Shown: positions 46,156 to 55,414 of the stretch, in pieces | How the letters are laid out: every line of letters begins with the position of its first letter | Numbering within the stretch: position 1 is the first letter of the stretch | From: Mariniphaga sp041684965 | GTDB lineage: Bacteria > Bacteroidota > Bacteroidia > Bacteroidales > Prolixibacteraceae | Direction of reading: 5' to 3' | DNA length: 64,000 bases | NCBI GenBank assembly: GCA_041684965.1 | Contig: JAWLGR010000011.1 | Location: 94,330 to 158,329 of the forward strand | Program-made: the position numbers and the translations under genes | The notes under the pieces: model-generated | Databases searched by the model: none | The model's input: only the letters and a program-made list of their open reading frames with translations | What the model was told of the DNA's origin: nothing

Positions 46156-46288
46156 TATTTGTTACTGTTATTTTTGCTGCCGGTGCTTTATAATTTAACA
46201 TCGGAAAATATTTAACAGGCTTTTAATCTGCTTCCTGTCCCTGTTTGAATGTAATTAATATTTTTACTTCTTTTTTAAGAATGAGTTA

Positions 46289-47212
46289 ATGGATTCAGAT
46301 AAGTTTAAGGGCTATTTTTTTGCAATACTGGGGACAGTTGCATTCGCAAGTGAATACATTTTTAGTAAGGCAGCATTTGCTGAAGTTCATCTTGCACAAT
46401 TTGGGGTTTATTGGTTTTCAGTATGTTTTCTTTTAATGCTGCTCTGGTCCTTAATAAAAGGAAAACTGCGACAGCTAAGAACACTTACCAAAAGACAGAT
46501 TCATATACTGCTTTTGCTTGGCGTGCTTGAAATATTAACAGCTACTACTTTTTACCTTTCAATATTTATTATACCCGATCCTGCAGTGACTTCTTTTCTG
46601 GGGAATATGTTTCCGGTAATGCTTGTTTTTGGAGGTGTTTTTATTCTTAAGGAAAGGTTTGGGCCCATTGAGGCAGGTGGAGCTGTGGTGGCATTAGCCG
46701 GAGCATTTATAGTTAGCTACAGTGGAGATGCTACACTTGAAAACCTTTTTATCCCGGGTACTGGTGTTGTGGTGGTAAATGCTGTGTTTGCAACTATTGC
46801 CTCGCTCGTGGTAAAAGTGCATGTAAGAAAAATGAGTGCTGAGTTGTTAAATTTAAACCGTTCAGTTTGGTTATTGGTCTTTTCATTTGTAATGTTTGTC
46901 GTCTACGGGCAGTCATTTGAAATCCCTGTTTCAGCATTAAGAAACATTGTTATTGGAGCATTCCTGGGGCCCTTTCTTGCTATTCTTGCAATATATTATT
47001 CTTTCAGGTATTTTGAAGCCTCCCGTTCGTCTGTGGTACAAAGCCTGAAAGGGATTTTTGTTTTAATTGGGGCTTATTTATTTTTTGGCACCTTCCCTCT
47101 GCCGCACCAATTGGCCGGCGGATTAATTACAATAATAGGTGTGCTCATCATGACCCTTGCACGGGCAGGTTACCTCAAAAAAGGTTGGATACGTTTTATA
47201 AGTTCAGTGTAA
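46289..47212 (+). CDS. DMT-superfamily (EamA) membrane transporter
   Basis: A 307-residue inner-membrane protein with about ten hydrophobic segments arranged as two EamA repeats. The first begins GYFFAILGTVAFASEYIFSKAAF and the second begins near GVVVVNAVFATIASLVVKVH; each repeat ends with a conserved small-residue helix (EAGGAVVALAGAFIV and QLAGGLITIIGVLIM). It is likely a drug/metabolite exporter; the substrate is unknown. It is a single gene. Confidence 0.87.
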   Translation: MDSDKFKGYFFAILGTVAFASEYIFSKAAFAEVHLAQFGVYWFSVCFLLMLLWSLIKGKLRQLRTLTKRQIHILLLLGVLEILTATTFYLSIFIIPDPAVTSFLGNMFPVMLVFGGVFILKERFGPIEAGGAVVALAGAFIVSYSGDATLENLFIPGTGVVVVNAVFATIASLVVKVHVRKMSAELLNLNRSVWLLVFSFVMFVVYGQSFEIPVSALRNIVIGAFLGPFLAILAIYYSFRYFEASRSSVVQSLKGIFVLIGAYLFFGTFPLPHQLAGGLITIIGVLIMTLARAGYLKKGWIRFISSV

Positions 47213-47366
47213 ACAACAACTGTTATTATTATTTTATTTTCCCCAAACGAATAGCCGAAAATCATAAGCACTTTATGCTATAATCCCATATTGGCTCCAG
47301 GTACTTTTCAATTGTGCTCCCTTAATTCAATCACAAGTGTGTATAATTCATCGTTATGCTTGGTCC

Positions 47367-47486
47367 GTATCAGATTCGGAACAAATTCGCATTATATTCG
47401 GAACAAATTCGGTAAATCACGAATTCGTTCCGACTTTATATCGACTTTATATCGACTTTACAACGAAGATATATTGAATTAAGATA
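47367..47486. repeat. Phased 11-bp repeat array with inverted arms (element B)
   Basis: Four 11-bp units (gtatcagattc, ggaacaaattc, gcattatattc, ggaacaaattc) end at 47410, then a 10-bp centre, ggtaaatcac, then six inverted 11-bp units (gaattcgttcc, gactttatatc twice, gactttacaac, gaagatatatt, gaattaagata). The innermost units pair with one mismatch. The unit length, number of left units and 10-bp centre are the same as in element A at 8206-8314, but the unit sequences differ. Confidence 0.82.
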
Positions 47487-47672
47487 GGATAAAGTATTTG
47501 TTCGCCAGCAAATATTTCCGTCAAACTGATAAGACTGAACCTGATAGGGATTTTATGTAGTTATTACAGGAGTGGGAACATGAATTGGATTTAGAGAAGA
47601 AAAAGATCCAGTTTGCATTGACAATAAGGACATTTAAATAAATGGTACAATGTGTGCATGTTAATTATATAG

Positions 47673-47680
47673 TATATTTG
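47673..47680 (+). promoter_or_regulatory. Probable -7 box of the dynamin-like gene
   Basis: TATATTTG, exact -7 consensus, 89 bases before the ATG at 47770. It lies to the right of the repeat array, so the array is upstream of, not within, the predicted transcript. Confidence 0.4.
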
Positions 47681-47769
47681 TTATATTCAGGATAAAAACA
47701 CAGATTAACAGATAAACAGGTCAGTTCAGTTAAGATTGGACAGGCTTGAATTCAACTACATAAAAAAAG

Positions 47770-49449
47770 ATGATACAACAGGTATTAACTCATGAACAGC
47801 GGGAACAGTACGAATCATTGCACGGATTGCTTAAAGCCTGTTTGGCATTGACAGAAAAAGTTTCCGATGAAGAGGCAGCTAAAATTGTCAGGGAAAGATT
47901 GGCACATCTTTCATCGGCAGCTATGCTGGTAATAGTCGGAGAGGTAAAATCTGGCAAAAGCAGTTTTGTAAACGCCCTTTTGGGTGAGGAAATTTGTGAA
48001 GTTGCACCCGATCCATGCACTTCCGGTATTCAGGAGTTGGTGTATGGAGAGAAACGTACCAAAACCGATTTAGGCGACAATTGGGAAAGAGTAACCCTTC
48101 CTAAGGATGTTTTGAATAAAATTACCATTGTTGACACCCCCGGAACCAATTCAATTATCCGCAACCACCAGGCTATAACAGAAAATTACATCCCTCAGAG
48201 TGATATGGTGGTTTTTGTGTTTTCGGCAAAAAATCCGCATACGGGGTCGGCATGGGATTTTCTTTCGCTGGTTAAAAAAGACTGGCACCGGAAGATGGTA
48301 TTCATACTTCAGCAGTCCGATCTTGCTTCACCGCGCGAACTTGAGATTAACCAGGAACGTGTATACCAGTATGCACGGGAGCGGAATGTACAGAATCCTG
48401 TTGTATTTTCCCTTTCTGCAAAACTTGAAGTGGAGAAAAACCCTGCAAGTGGCTTTGCTGAGTTCAGGAAGTATTTGGGCAATGCCATTCAAAGCGGTGA
48501 AGTATGGCAAATGAAAGTGGATGGTGCACGGGATACGGCAGCTAAGATTGCCGGCAGACTGATTTTTCGGTTGCGAAATGAACAGGCTGCCTTAGAGGAC
48601 GATAAATCTTTTTATACAGGATTACTTGCCAAAGTAAAAACCCGTCGTGAAAAGGCTGAAGCATTAAAACGCATGGCAGTTAACAGCCTTTCACTTTCTT
48701 ATGACAGGCTGGCCACTGGCCTGGAACAGGATTTCGCTGAAGGACTAAGCGCAGGTAAGGTGTTGCGACGATCGATTCCTCTTCTAAGAGATAAAGACAT
48801 CAAAACATGGCTTAAGGAACTTCAGACCAATTTTGAAGTTGCCACTAAAAAAGAGATCGAAACCGAATCAATGCGTGTATCAAAAGATATTTCCGATGAA
48901 ATGATGTCGATGTTCAGTGAATTGACAGAGGCACTCGATCACAGGCACGATACGACTGTTAGAAAATTTATAATTAAAGACCCTGACCGGGCGGAAATTC
49001 TTGCACGTCTGCAACAGCAACTGCAGGATTTACGACTTTCTGATATTGCAGAAAATAAAGGGATGGAAGGAATGGGCATTGGCAGGCTTTCATTGACAGG
49101 CGGAGGACTTACTGCCCTGGGAGCTGTGATTGCACTGGCTTCAAATATGATGATTTTTGATATCACAGGTGGTGTGCTGGCAATAGTGGGTGCCAGTATG
49201 ATTGCAGTCACACTGGTCTGGAAGCGTTCGGGTATTTTGCATGACCTTTCTAAAAGGATGAAAAAATCGCGGGAGGAATTCCGGCACCGTCTGAATGCAG
49301 AGATTGGCCGTATGTTTGAAAAATTATTCATGGAGATTGAACACCGGTTAAAAGAACCTGTTTCGCATCTTGATGAAAAAAACGAGCAATTGCAGCCTTT
49401 AATTGAAGAAGCGGAACAGGTAAAGGAGGAAGCAGAGAAAATACGGTAA
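47770..49449 (+). CDS. Dynamin-like GTPase with C-terminal membrane hairpin
   Basis: A 559-residue bacterial dynamin-like protein. The GTPase domain has the P-loop GEVKSGKSSFVNALL at 57-71, a switch-I threonine in PCTSGIQEL and G3 DTPGTNS at 122-128. The usual G4 TKxD reads QQSD (181-184), so nucleotide specificity may be altered. A long helical stalk follows, then two hydrophobic segments at about 437-482 separated by a short turn, and a C-terminal coiled coil rich in Glu and Lys. Bacterial dynamins remodel or repair membranes; many occur in tandem pairs, but no second copy is adjacent here. Confidence 0.85.
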   Translation: MIQQVLTHEQREQYESLHGLLKACLALTEKVSDEEAAKIVRERLAHLSSAAMLVIVGEVKSGKSSFVNALLGEEICEVAPDPCTSGIQELVYGEKRTKTDLGDNWERVTLPKDVLNKITIVDTPGTNSIIRNHQAITENYIPQSDMVVFVFSAKNPHTGSAWDFLSLVKKDWHRKMVFILQQSDLASPRELEINQERVYQYARERNVQNPVVFSLSAKLEVEKNPASGFAEFRKYLGNAIQSGEVWQMKVDGARDTAAKIAGRLIFRLRNEQAALEDDKSFYTGLLAKVKTRREKAEALKRMAVNSLSLSYDRLATGLEQDFAEGLSAGKVLRRSIPLLRDKDIKTWLKELQTNFEVATKKEIETESMRVSKDISDEMMSMFSELTEALDHRHDTTVRKFIIKDPDRAEILARLQQQLQDLRLSDIAENKGMEGMGIGRLSLTGGGLTALGAVIALASNMMIFDITGGVLAIVGASMIAVTLVWKRSGILHDLSKRMKKSREEFRHRLNAEIGRMFEKLFMEIEHRLKEPVSHLDEKNEQLQPLIEEAEQVKEEAEKIR

Positions 49450-49594
49450 TGAAATCCGCAATGTTTGCAAATTCAACCACTGATGAACTAATCCCTTTAA
49501 AATATGTGGATTCCATCCGGCCATTTTAATAATTATTTACTGTACAGTTGAAACGACACTGAATATACTACATCCACAAAGGAACATGAATAAT

Positions 49595-49644
49595 CCCGAT
49601 GGTTATCGGTACATGGGAATTCCCTGTCTGCCGTGACAGACAGG
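49595..49644. repeat. Two adjacent small palindromes
   Basis: ccgat-ggtt-atcgg (49596-49609), then cctgtctg-ccgtga-cagacagg (49623-49644). They lie between convergent genes (dynamin-like and uxuA). They lack T-runs on either side, so they look more like dispersed palindromic repeat units than terminators. Confidence 0.6.
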
Positions 49645-49700
49645 CACGTGATACCGGTGAAAACAAACAATTTTAATTTGTAAAATTATACCAAATGATT

Positions 49701-50906
49701 TTACAGTGTTCCTGACAACAAGGCTTTTTCAATCCCGGCAATTTCTGCCAGTCCCATCAACCTGCCCACCAAAGGGTATCCCGGATTTCCTTTCAGGTTA
49801 AAATCATTCAGTATTTTAATCCCATGATCCGGCCGCATGGGTATGTGGCAATCAATTCTTCCTGCAGCTCTCCTTTTTTGCATCTCCTCCAGCAATACTT
49901 TAACCAGTAGTACCATATCCACTCTTCCTTCAAGGTGCCCCGATTCATAAAAGCTCCCGTCATCCATTAATTGTGTATTTCGCAGATGTACAAAATGAAT
50001 GCGATGTCCGTATTTCCTGGCCATTTCAATTACATCGTTTTCTTTTCTGGCTGAAAAGGAGCCAGCACAGAATGCCATACCGTTGTTCAGTGAAGAATTT
50101 ACATTTTGCAGCCACTCTATATCCTCAATAGTGCTAAAGATACGGGGCAGGCCCAGAACAGGGAAGGGAGGATCATCGGGATGAATAGCCAGATTGATGC
50201 CAATTTTTTCTGCTACCGGCACTACTTCGCTTAAAAAAATGGAAAGGTTTTCACGTAACTTTTTGTGACCTGTCCCTTTATATCTTTGCAGGGAATCAAG
50301 ATAGAATTTTTTATAATCTTTTACAGATATGTCAGGCCTTTCCTTAACAAACCCTTGCGTCAGAACAAGGATATCGTACATAAGCCTTTCTGCTTTATCC
50401 TTTTCCATATTCCGGAAGATGATTCCGGCTTTCTGCAGGATGTCAGGAAGATAATCCTTTTCAGCATCCGGTCGTTCAAGTATGAAAACATCAAAAGCTG
50501 CAAAAGTAACCCAATCAAACAGCATTGATTCACCTCCCGATGGCAGTCTAAAATGTATATCGGTCCGAACCCAGTCAAGCACAGGCATAAAATTATAAAC
50601 CACGGTTTTTATTCCGCATTGTGCCAGATTTTGCAATGAGACTTTATAATTTTGAATGTGTCTTTCTCTTTGACCTCCTCCATATTTTATGGCTTCCGAA
50701 ACCGGGAGGCTTTCCACCACAGACCACCGAAGAGCGGAAGCTTCAATTTGTTTTTTAGTTCTTAAAATATCCTTTTTTGGCCAAACCGCTCCTTCCGGTA
50801 TTTCATGCAGACTTGTTACTACCTCCTTCACACCCATTTCTGCCAGCCAATGTAATTTAACAGCATCTCGGTTACCAAACCAACGCCATGATTTTATCAG
50901 TTTCAT
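49701..50906 (-). CDS. uxuA: Mannonate dehydratase
   Basis: A 401-residue TIM-barrel dehydratase that converts D-mannonate to 2-keto-3-deoxygluconate in glucuronate breakdown. It shows the N-terminal WRWFGNRDAVKL, TVVYNFMPVLDWVRTD, NLAIHPDDPPFPVLGLPRI and RIHFVHLRNTQ, with metal ligands in the HPDD, CAGS and HLR regions, and MRPDHG near the end. Length matches the family. No other uronate gene is adjacent, so the rest of the pathway must be elsewhere. Confidence 0.95.
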   Translation of the reverse strand: MKLIKSWRWFGNRDAVKLHWLAEMGVKEVVTSLHEIPEGAVWPKKDILRTKKQIEASALRWSVVESLPVSEAIKYGGGQRERHIQNYKVSLQNLAQCGIKTVVYNFMPVLDWVRTDIHFRLPSGGESMLFDWVTFAAFDVFILERPDAEKDYLPDILQKAGIIFRNMEKDKAERLMYDILVLTQGFVKERPDISVKDYKKFYLDSLQRYKGTGHKKLRENLSIFLSEVVPVAEKIGINLAIHPDDPPFPVLGLPRIFSTIEDIEWLQNVNSSLNNGMAFCAGSFSARKENDVIEMARKYGHRIHFVHLRNTQLMDDGSFYESGHLEGRVDMVLLVKVLLEEMQKRRAAGRIDCHIPMRPDHGIKILNDFNLKGNPGYPLVGRLMGLAEIAGIEKALLSGTL

Positions 50907-51053
50907 CCTGTAATATAATAATTCTTATCAGACCGGAATTAATAATCTATATGTGTATCACTGCCCGGTTAAATCTTGAACTGTGACAGGAGGAATATCA
51001 AATTTGTCTGTTTTGAAAAACCAACTGTATGATGCAATCTATATCTTTTTTGA

Positions 51054-51794
51054 TTATACCAGCTGAAATATTTTTGTTTTTATCAGGTCAAATAAAAACA
51101 CATGCTGGAAATGTGACTGAAAATCATGATTCATTATTTTATCGTGGAGGTTATAATTTCTGGTGCCCTGCAGCCTGTCGGTAATTACGATAAGCCAATA
51201 GGAATTAAGGTTTTGACGGTGATACAAATGCAGTTTCTCATCTTTTTTATAAATGGCTTCACGAATATCTCCCAACACATCTTCAGATAATCCCAGGTTG
51301 TTTGAACGCTCCCAAATAGAATTTTCCAGCGCTGGATGATTTATTATCAATATATTTTCAAGGCCACGGGGAAGGGATTTATTATCAATTACTATATAAA
51401 AGAACTTATTGAGCTTCTTTAAGAGAATTGACTTACGAATGATATGAGCCACCTGTGCAATTACGGATAATTCCCTTTCTGCTTCAATAGGATTATTTTC
51501 TGAAAACAGGAACTTCACAAACAGCTGCATAGACGAATTTGATTCAACCAGTTCCTTGACCGTGTGTATGATGCGGTCCCTTATTATATGCTGCTCCAGT
51601 CTGGAGTTACCCGGCGCAGGTGCATTTAAAGGATTGAGCCGGGTGAGTTCTATTCCAATCTGGGTTCTTGTTTTTAACTTTAATATAAAATCCGGAGATT
51701 CTGAAGAAATTAATTTTCCTCTGGGAAAAACAGGATAACATTCTCTAAAATAATGCATCAATAAAATTTCCAATTGCTTTTTTTCCGGCTGCAT
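51054..51794 (-). CDS. Hypothetical protein with a nuclease-like PD...ExT motif
   Basis: A 246-residue cytosolic protein I cannot assign to a named family. The N-terminus has a helix (EKKQLEILLMHYF), then SPDFILKL with P34-D35 and, after a turn, IGIELTRLN with E49 and T51. Spacing and secondary-structure pattern recall the PD-(D/E)xK nuclease core, but threonine replaces the catalytic lysine. The rest is mixed alpha/beta with many basic residues and ends HVFLFDLIKTKIFQLV. It lies between the debranching enzyme and uxuA on the same strand, 120 and 147 bases away, with no obvious functional link. Confidence 0.5.
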   Translation of the reverse strand: MQPEKKQLEILLMHYFRECYPVFPRGKLISSESPDFILKLKTRTQIGIELTRLNPLNAPAPGNSRLEQHIIRDRIIHTVKELVESNSSMQLFVKFLFSENNPIEAERELSVIAQVAHIIRKSILLKKLNKFFYIVIDNKSLPRGLENILIINHPALENSIWERSNNLGLSEDVLGDIREAIYKKDEKLHLYHRQNLNSYWLIVITDRLQGTRNYNLHDKIMNHDFQSHFQHVFLFDLIKTKIFQLV

Positions 51795-51914
51795 CTGACT
51801 ACAAATTTCCCGAAATTAAAAAATTTGCAGGATTTTTAAATATGCAATTCAGTTGTGCTGATTAGAACAGCCAAAAAGCAGAACTGGGAGCAAATAATTA
51901 GCCGGAGGCTTAAT

Positions 51915-54080
51915 TTAATAAATTACTTCCAGCTTAACCGGTACATTTTTATTTAACATGGAGATACTTACACTGCTGTTGGTACGTATAAACTGAAGGT
52001 TTAATTTTAATTTACCAAACTGAAGGTTGTTTATATTTAAGGATTCCAGGTAATTTGGAAGGTAAGGCTTATAAAACCGAATGTAATTTTCACTTTCATT
52101 TATCTCCATTCCCAACAATGCCTGTATAATCATAAAAACAGTAGCTACCGACCATGACTGGGGAGAACACGCAACCGGGTAATTGGTTAAGGCCTCACCA
52201 GGTTTCCTTTTAAAACCACAAAACAGTTCCGGTAAACGCTGTCCTTCAGAAAAAAGGCTGGCGTCGAATAATGCTGTTGTAACTTTCGCCACTTCCTCTT
52301 TTAGCCCGTACCTGGAGAATCCCATTGCTATAAGGGCGTTATCATGGGGCCAGATGGACCCATTATGATAAGACATTGGATTGTACCTCACTTCCTTTGT
52401 ACTTAACGTGCGAATACCCCATCCTGAAAACATATCGTCACTTAATAAACTTTTTGCTACTAATTTTGCTTGCTCGGGGGTAGCAATTCCGGAGAAAAGG
52501 CAATGTCCTGCATTGGAAGTAACAATATTGCAAGGCTTTTTATCTTCAGCCAGTGCCACGTAAAATGTCGATTTTTTCTCCGACCAGAATTGCTTTGTGA
52601 ATTTTTGCTTCAACTCTTCCGCGTGATTTTCCAAATACTGCTCCTTTTCATGAAGCCCAAGTGCATTGGCCAGCTGGGAGGCTTTTTTCCAGGCATCGTA
52701 CACATATCCCTGAACTTCACAAAGTGCAATAGGCAATTCTGCTATTTTGCCATTTTCATAGGAAATGGAATCATGAGAATCTTTCCATCCCTGGTTGAAA
52801 AGACCCGATTCCTCTATGCGCTCGTACTCAACGAACAAGTCGCCGTTAATATCCCCGTATTTTTCTATCCACTCAAGTGCCAGTTCAATGTTTGGCCACA
52901 AGTCTTCAATGAGTTTAAGGTCACTTGTCCGTTTATAATATTCACCGGCCAAAACGATAAATAGAGGTGTTGCATCAATAGTTCCGTAATACTTTTTAAA
53001 TGGAATTTCATTCAACCCGGCCATTTCCCCGTCACGTGTTTCGTGCAGGATTTTTCCCGGTTCTGAATCCCTGAAGCCATCGGTTTCTGTTGCTTGTGTT
53101 GCTGCCAGATAGCGTAAGACACCCTGGGCAACCTCAGGACTCACCCAAAGGCATTCAAGAGCAGTAATAATTCCATCCCGGCCAAATGGGGTATCATACC
53201 ATGGAATCCCTGCATATGGAAATGGACCGTGCTCTGTTTCAGTAATCATTGTGATTAAATCGGTGGCTGAACGGTTTATCCAGTGATTAAACTGTTCATT
53301 GGAGGTAATAATCTCGCAGGTTGATTTATCAACGTATTCTAAAAAACGTTTATGTTTTTTTTCTGCTTTTCTGAAATTATAGATCTTTGATGTGGGTCGA
53401 CCCTGTATTTCAAATGCAACGGTGGGAGAAATAATATTTGTTTGTCCGGGCAATATACTTAATGAATAAATTACCCGATTATTTTCAATAAAAGTGGGTT
53501 CTGGTTTTAGATGGATGGAGGTAGTCCGTTCAATCCCATCGACACCCACATAACCAAGACGAATACAACTTTTTTCTTTCTTAAACGGTAATTTAATTCC
53601 TCTTTTTATGCGTTTGGCACCACGAACTTCAAAAATATCACTGAAATCAGCATCTACAATTAATTCAATGTCAAAATTAACCTTCTCCAGACCAAAATTG
53701 CGGAAATAGATTTGCTCATAATAAACCGACTCCCACAGCACCTTTTGCCGCATAATATGAATCAGATCTTTTTCCAGCTTTACCTGATGGTCTTCAACAA
53801 TATCGGGATTGGTAAGATCAACCAGGTACATTTCATTTTTATCTTTAAGATTTGAACTTAGATACAACGGTAACTGGCCTTCTATTTTTAACTGAAAATC
53901 AGAGAGAAAACGGGTGCCTCTGTGAAAAACACCCTGTGCGCTCTGCTTGTATTGAAGGATATCTCCATATTTATTAAAAATGGCAAACGTGTTATCATGC
54001 TTTAAAACATAGGTTTTTTCTTCAGTAAGAGAAGATGTTGCCAATGTTAATATTGCATCACTGTTATGCTTCTTTTCCAT
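51915..54080 (-). CDS. Amylo-alpha-1,6-glucosidase-type glycogen debranching enzyme
   Basis: A 721-residue protein. The N-terminal beta domain (about 20-225) has NKYGDILQYKQSAQGVFHRGTRFLSDF, typical of the bacterial debranching N-terminal domain. The C-terminal (alpha/alpha)6 glucosidase domain (about 260-700) contains PYAGIPWYDTPFGRDGIITALE, with the acidic GRDG signature, and QGWKDSHDSI. It should act on alpha-1,6 branches of glycogen-like glucan or on a related alpha-glucoside. Its start overlaps the glycosyltransferase gene by 17 bases, so the two products are made together. Confidence 0.88.
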   Translation of the reverse strand: MEKKHNSDAILTLATSSLTEEKTYVLKHDNTFAIFNKYGDILQYKQSAQGVFHRGTRFLSDFQLKIEGQLPLYLSSNLKDKNEMYLVDLTNPDIVEDHQVKLEKDLIHIMRQKVLWESVYYEQIYFRNFGLEKVNFDIELIVDADFSDIFEVRGAKRIKRGIKLPFKKEKSCIRLGYVGVDGIERTTSIHLKPEPTFIENNRVIYSLSILPGQTNIISPTVAFEIQGRPTSKIYNFRKAEKKHKRFLEYVDKSTCEIITSNEQFNHWINRSATDLITMITETEHGPFPYAGIPWYDTPFGRDGIITALECLWVSPEVAQGVLRYLAATQATETDGFRDSEPGKILHETRDGEMAGLNEIPFKKYYGTIDATPLFIVLAGEYYKRTSDLKLIEDLWPNIELALEWIEKYGDINGDLFVEYERIEESGLFNQGWKDSHDSISYENGKIAELPIALCEVQGYVYDAWKKASQLANALGLHEKEQYLENHAEELKQKFTKQFWSEKKSTFYVALAEDKKPCNIVTSNAGHCLFSGIATPEQAKLVAKSLLSDDMFSGWGIRTLSTKEVRYNPMSYHNGSIWPHDNALIAMGFSRYGLKEEVAKVTTALFDASLFSEGQRLPELFCGFKRKPGEALTNYPVACSPQSWSVATVFMIIQALLGMEINESENYIRFYKPYLPNYLESLNINNLQFGKLKLNLQFIRTNSSVSISMLNKNVPVKLEVIY

Positions 54081-55155
54081 ACGTTGTTTTTTCTGATTTT
54101 ATATGAATATTTCCTGAATTATTCAATTCGCCCTTTTTATTCAATGTCTCATAAATTGCAAGGTAGTCATGGGCCATTCTCTGGGCTGAAAAGCGTTTTT
54201 CGAATGTTTCCCTGCATTTTTCCCTGCTAAGTTGCAATAACCTTTCCACTGCTTCCACTGCTTCTTCCTGTGAGTCTACAATGAATCCGGTAACACCTTC
54301 ATCAACTACTTCGGGCACACTGCCACAACGATAAGCTATAACAGGAGTTCCGCAAGCCATGGCTTCAATCATTGCAAGGCCAAAAGGCTCGGGCCAGTCG
54401 ATTGGAAATAAGAGCCCCATAGCATTCCCTAAAAGTTCCTGTTTCTCAGGGTCTCCAATTTCACCAAGCATTTCAATCAGGGGATGTTTAACAAGTTTTT
54501 TTATTTTCGAATCAAAAAAATCTTTATCTACTTTATCAATTTTTGCTGCTATACGTAATGGTACACCTGCACGTATGGCAATATCGATGGCGCGATCAAT
54601 TCTTTTCTCAGGAGAGATACGGCCAACGAAGGCCAGATACTGTTCTGGCTTAGGATTAAACCGGTACAGATCGAATGGCAGGCCATGATAAACTGTGCCT
54701 TGCCAGTTTGCATGCGGAAGGGGTATTCTCTGATTGTTTGAGATTGAAACTACCGGAATCTGAAAATATTCCTTGTATAAAGCATTAAGCTCTGGAATAT
54801 CAAGTCTGCCGTGAAGCGTGGTAACAAAATGATACTTAATTCTTTTTATTATCGGATACAGAAGATAGTCAATATGAGAATGGATTATATCGTATTGATG
54901 AGCTTCTCTTTCAATATGCTCCATCATTGTAAAGTGGGGTGCAAGCAGATCTACCGAATTCCCGTTCAGGCGCAGTCCGGTACTACAGCATGGAATTAGT
55001 TTTGCATTTGTTACTGAATCTCCGCTTGCATATAAAGTAACATCGTGTCCCTGGGCTACCAATTCATCAGTGATATAATGTACAACCCGTTCAGTACCTC
55101 CGTAATACTTTGGAGGAACACTTTCGTATAGGGGAGAAATCTGAGCTATTTTCAT
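54064..55155 (-). CDS. Family 4 glycosyltransferase
   Basis: A 363-residue GT-B retaining glycosyltransferase. The N-terminal domain opens MKIAQISPLYESVPPKYYGGTERVVHYI, with the glycine-rich loop YGGTER. The C-terminal donor domain has FVGRISPEKRID and the EPFGLAMIEAMACGTPVIA (E-x7-E) motif. Overlap with the debranching gene suggests a shared role in alpha-glucan or trehalose-like metabolism; donor and acceptor are not predictable. No signal or membrane segments. Confidence 0.87.
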   Translation of the reverse strand: MKIAQISPLYESVPPKYYGGTERVVHYITDELVAQGHDVTLYASGDSVTNAKLIPCCSTGLRLNGNSVDLLAPHFTMMEHIEREAHQYDIIHSHIDYLLYPIIKRIKYHFVTTLHGRLDIPELNALYKEYFQIPVVSISNNQRIPLPHANWQGTVYHGLPFDLYRFNPKPEQYLAFVGRISPEKRIDRAIDIAIRAGVPLRIAAKIDKVDKDFFDSKIKKLVKHPLIEMLGEIGDPEKQELLGNAMGLLFPIDWPEPFGLAMIEAMACGTPVIAYRCGSVPEVVDEGVTGFIVDSQEEAVEAVERLLQLSREKCRETFEKRFSAQRMAHDYLAIYETLNKKGELNNSGNIHIKSEKTTYGKEA

Positions 55156-55414
55156 TTAATTATTATTGTGTGTTTTTAATCCTGTTCAATAAAATCTTAT
55201 TAGATTTTTTATCTTAATATCTGGTACAACTATTTGTTAAACAGCAAGTACCAGCCCATTATAAAACTCATGATAGATTCATGTATGCTTTACAATCACC
55301 CGGAGAGTAGGAAATAATCGTTCCAAAAAAATAAAACATTGAATGAAAGGATTTTGAAAAATCCGCATGTGGAAATATTCCACGGATTTACGCACATTTC
55401 CTCGTTGATGTGGC

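Larger units (their letters stand above)
47213..47769. other. 557-bp intergenic region with a second 11-bp phased array
   Basis: Gap between the DMT transporter and the dynamin-like gene. It holds the repeat element at 47367-47486 and a -7 box at 47673. No other gene or RNA was seen. The frame at 47291-47482 runs through the array and is not considered coding. Confidence 0.6.

Noticed and set aside
47291..47482. 63-codon frame through repeat element B
   Set aside because: Same reason: its C-terminal half is the array translated.
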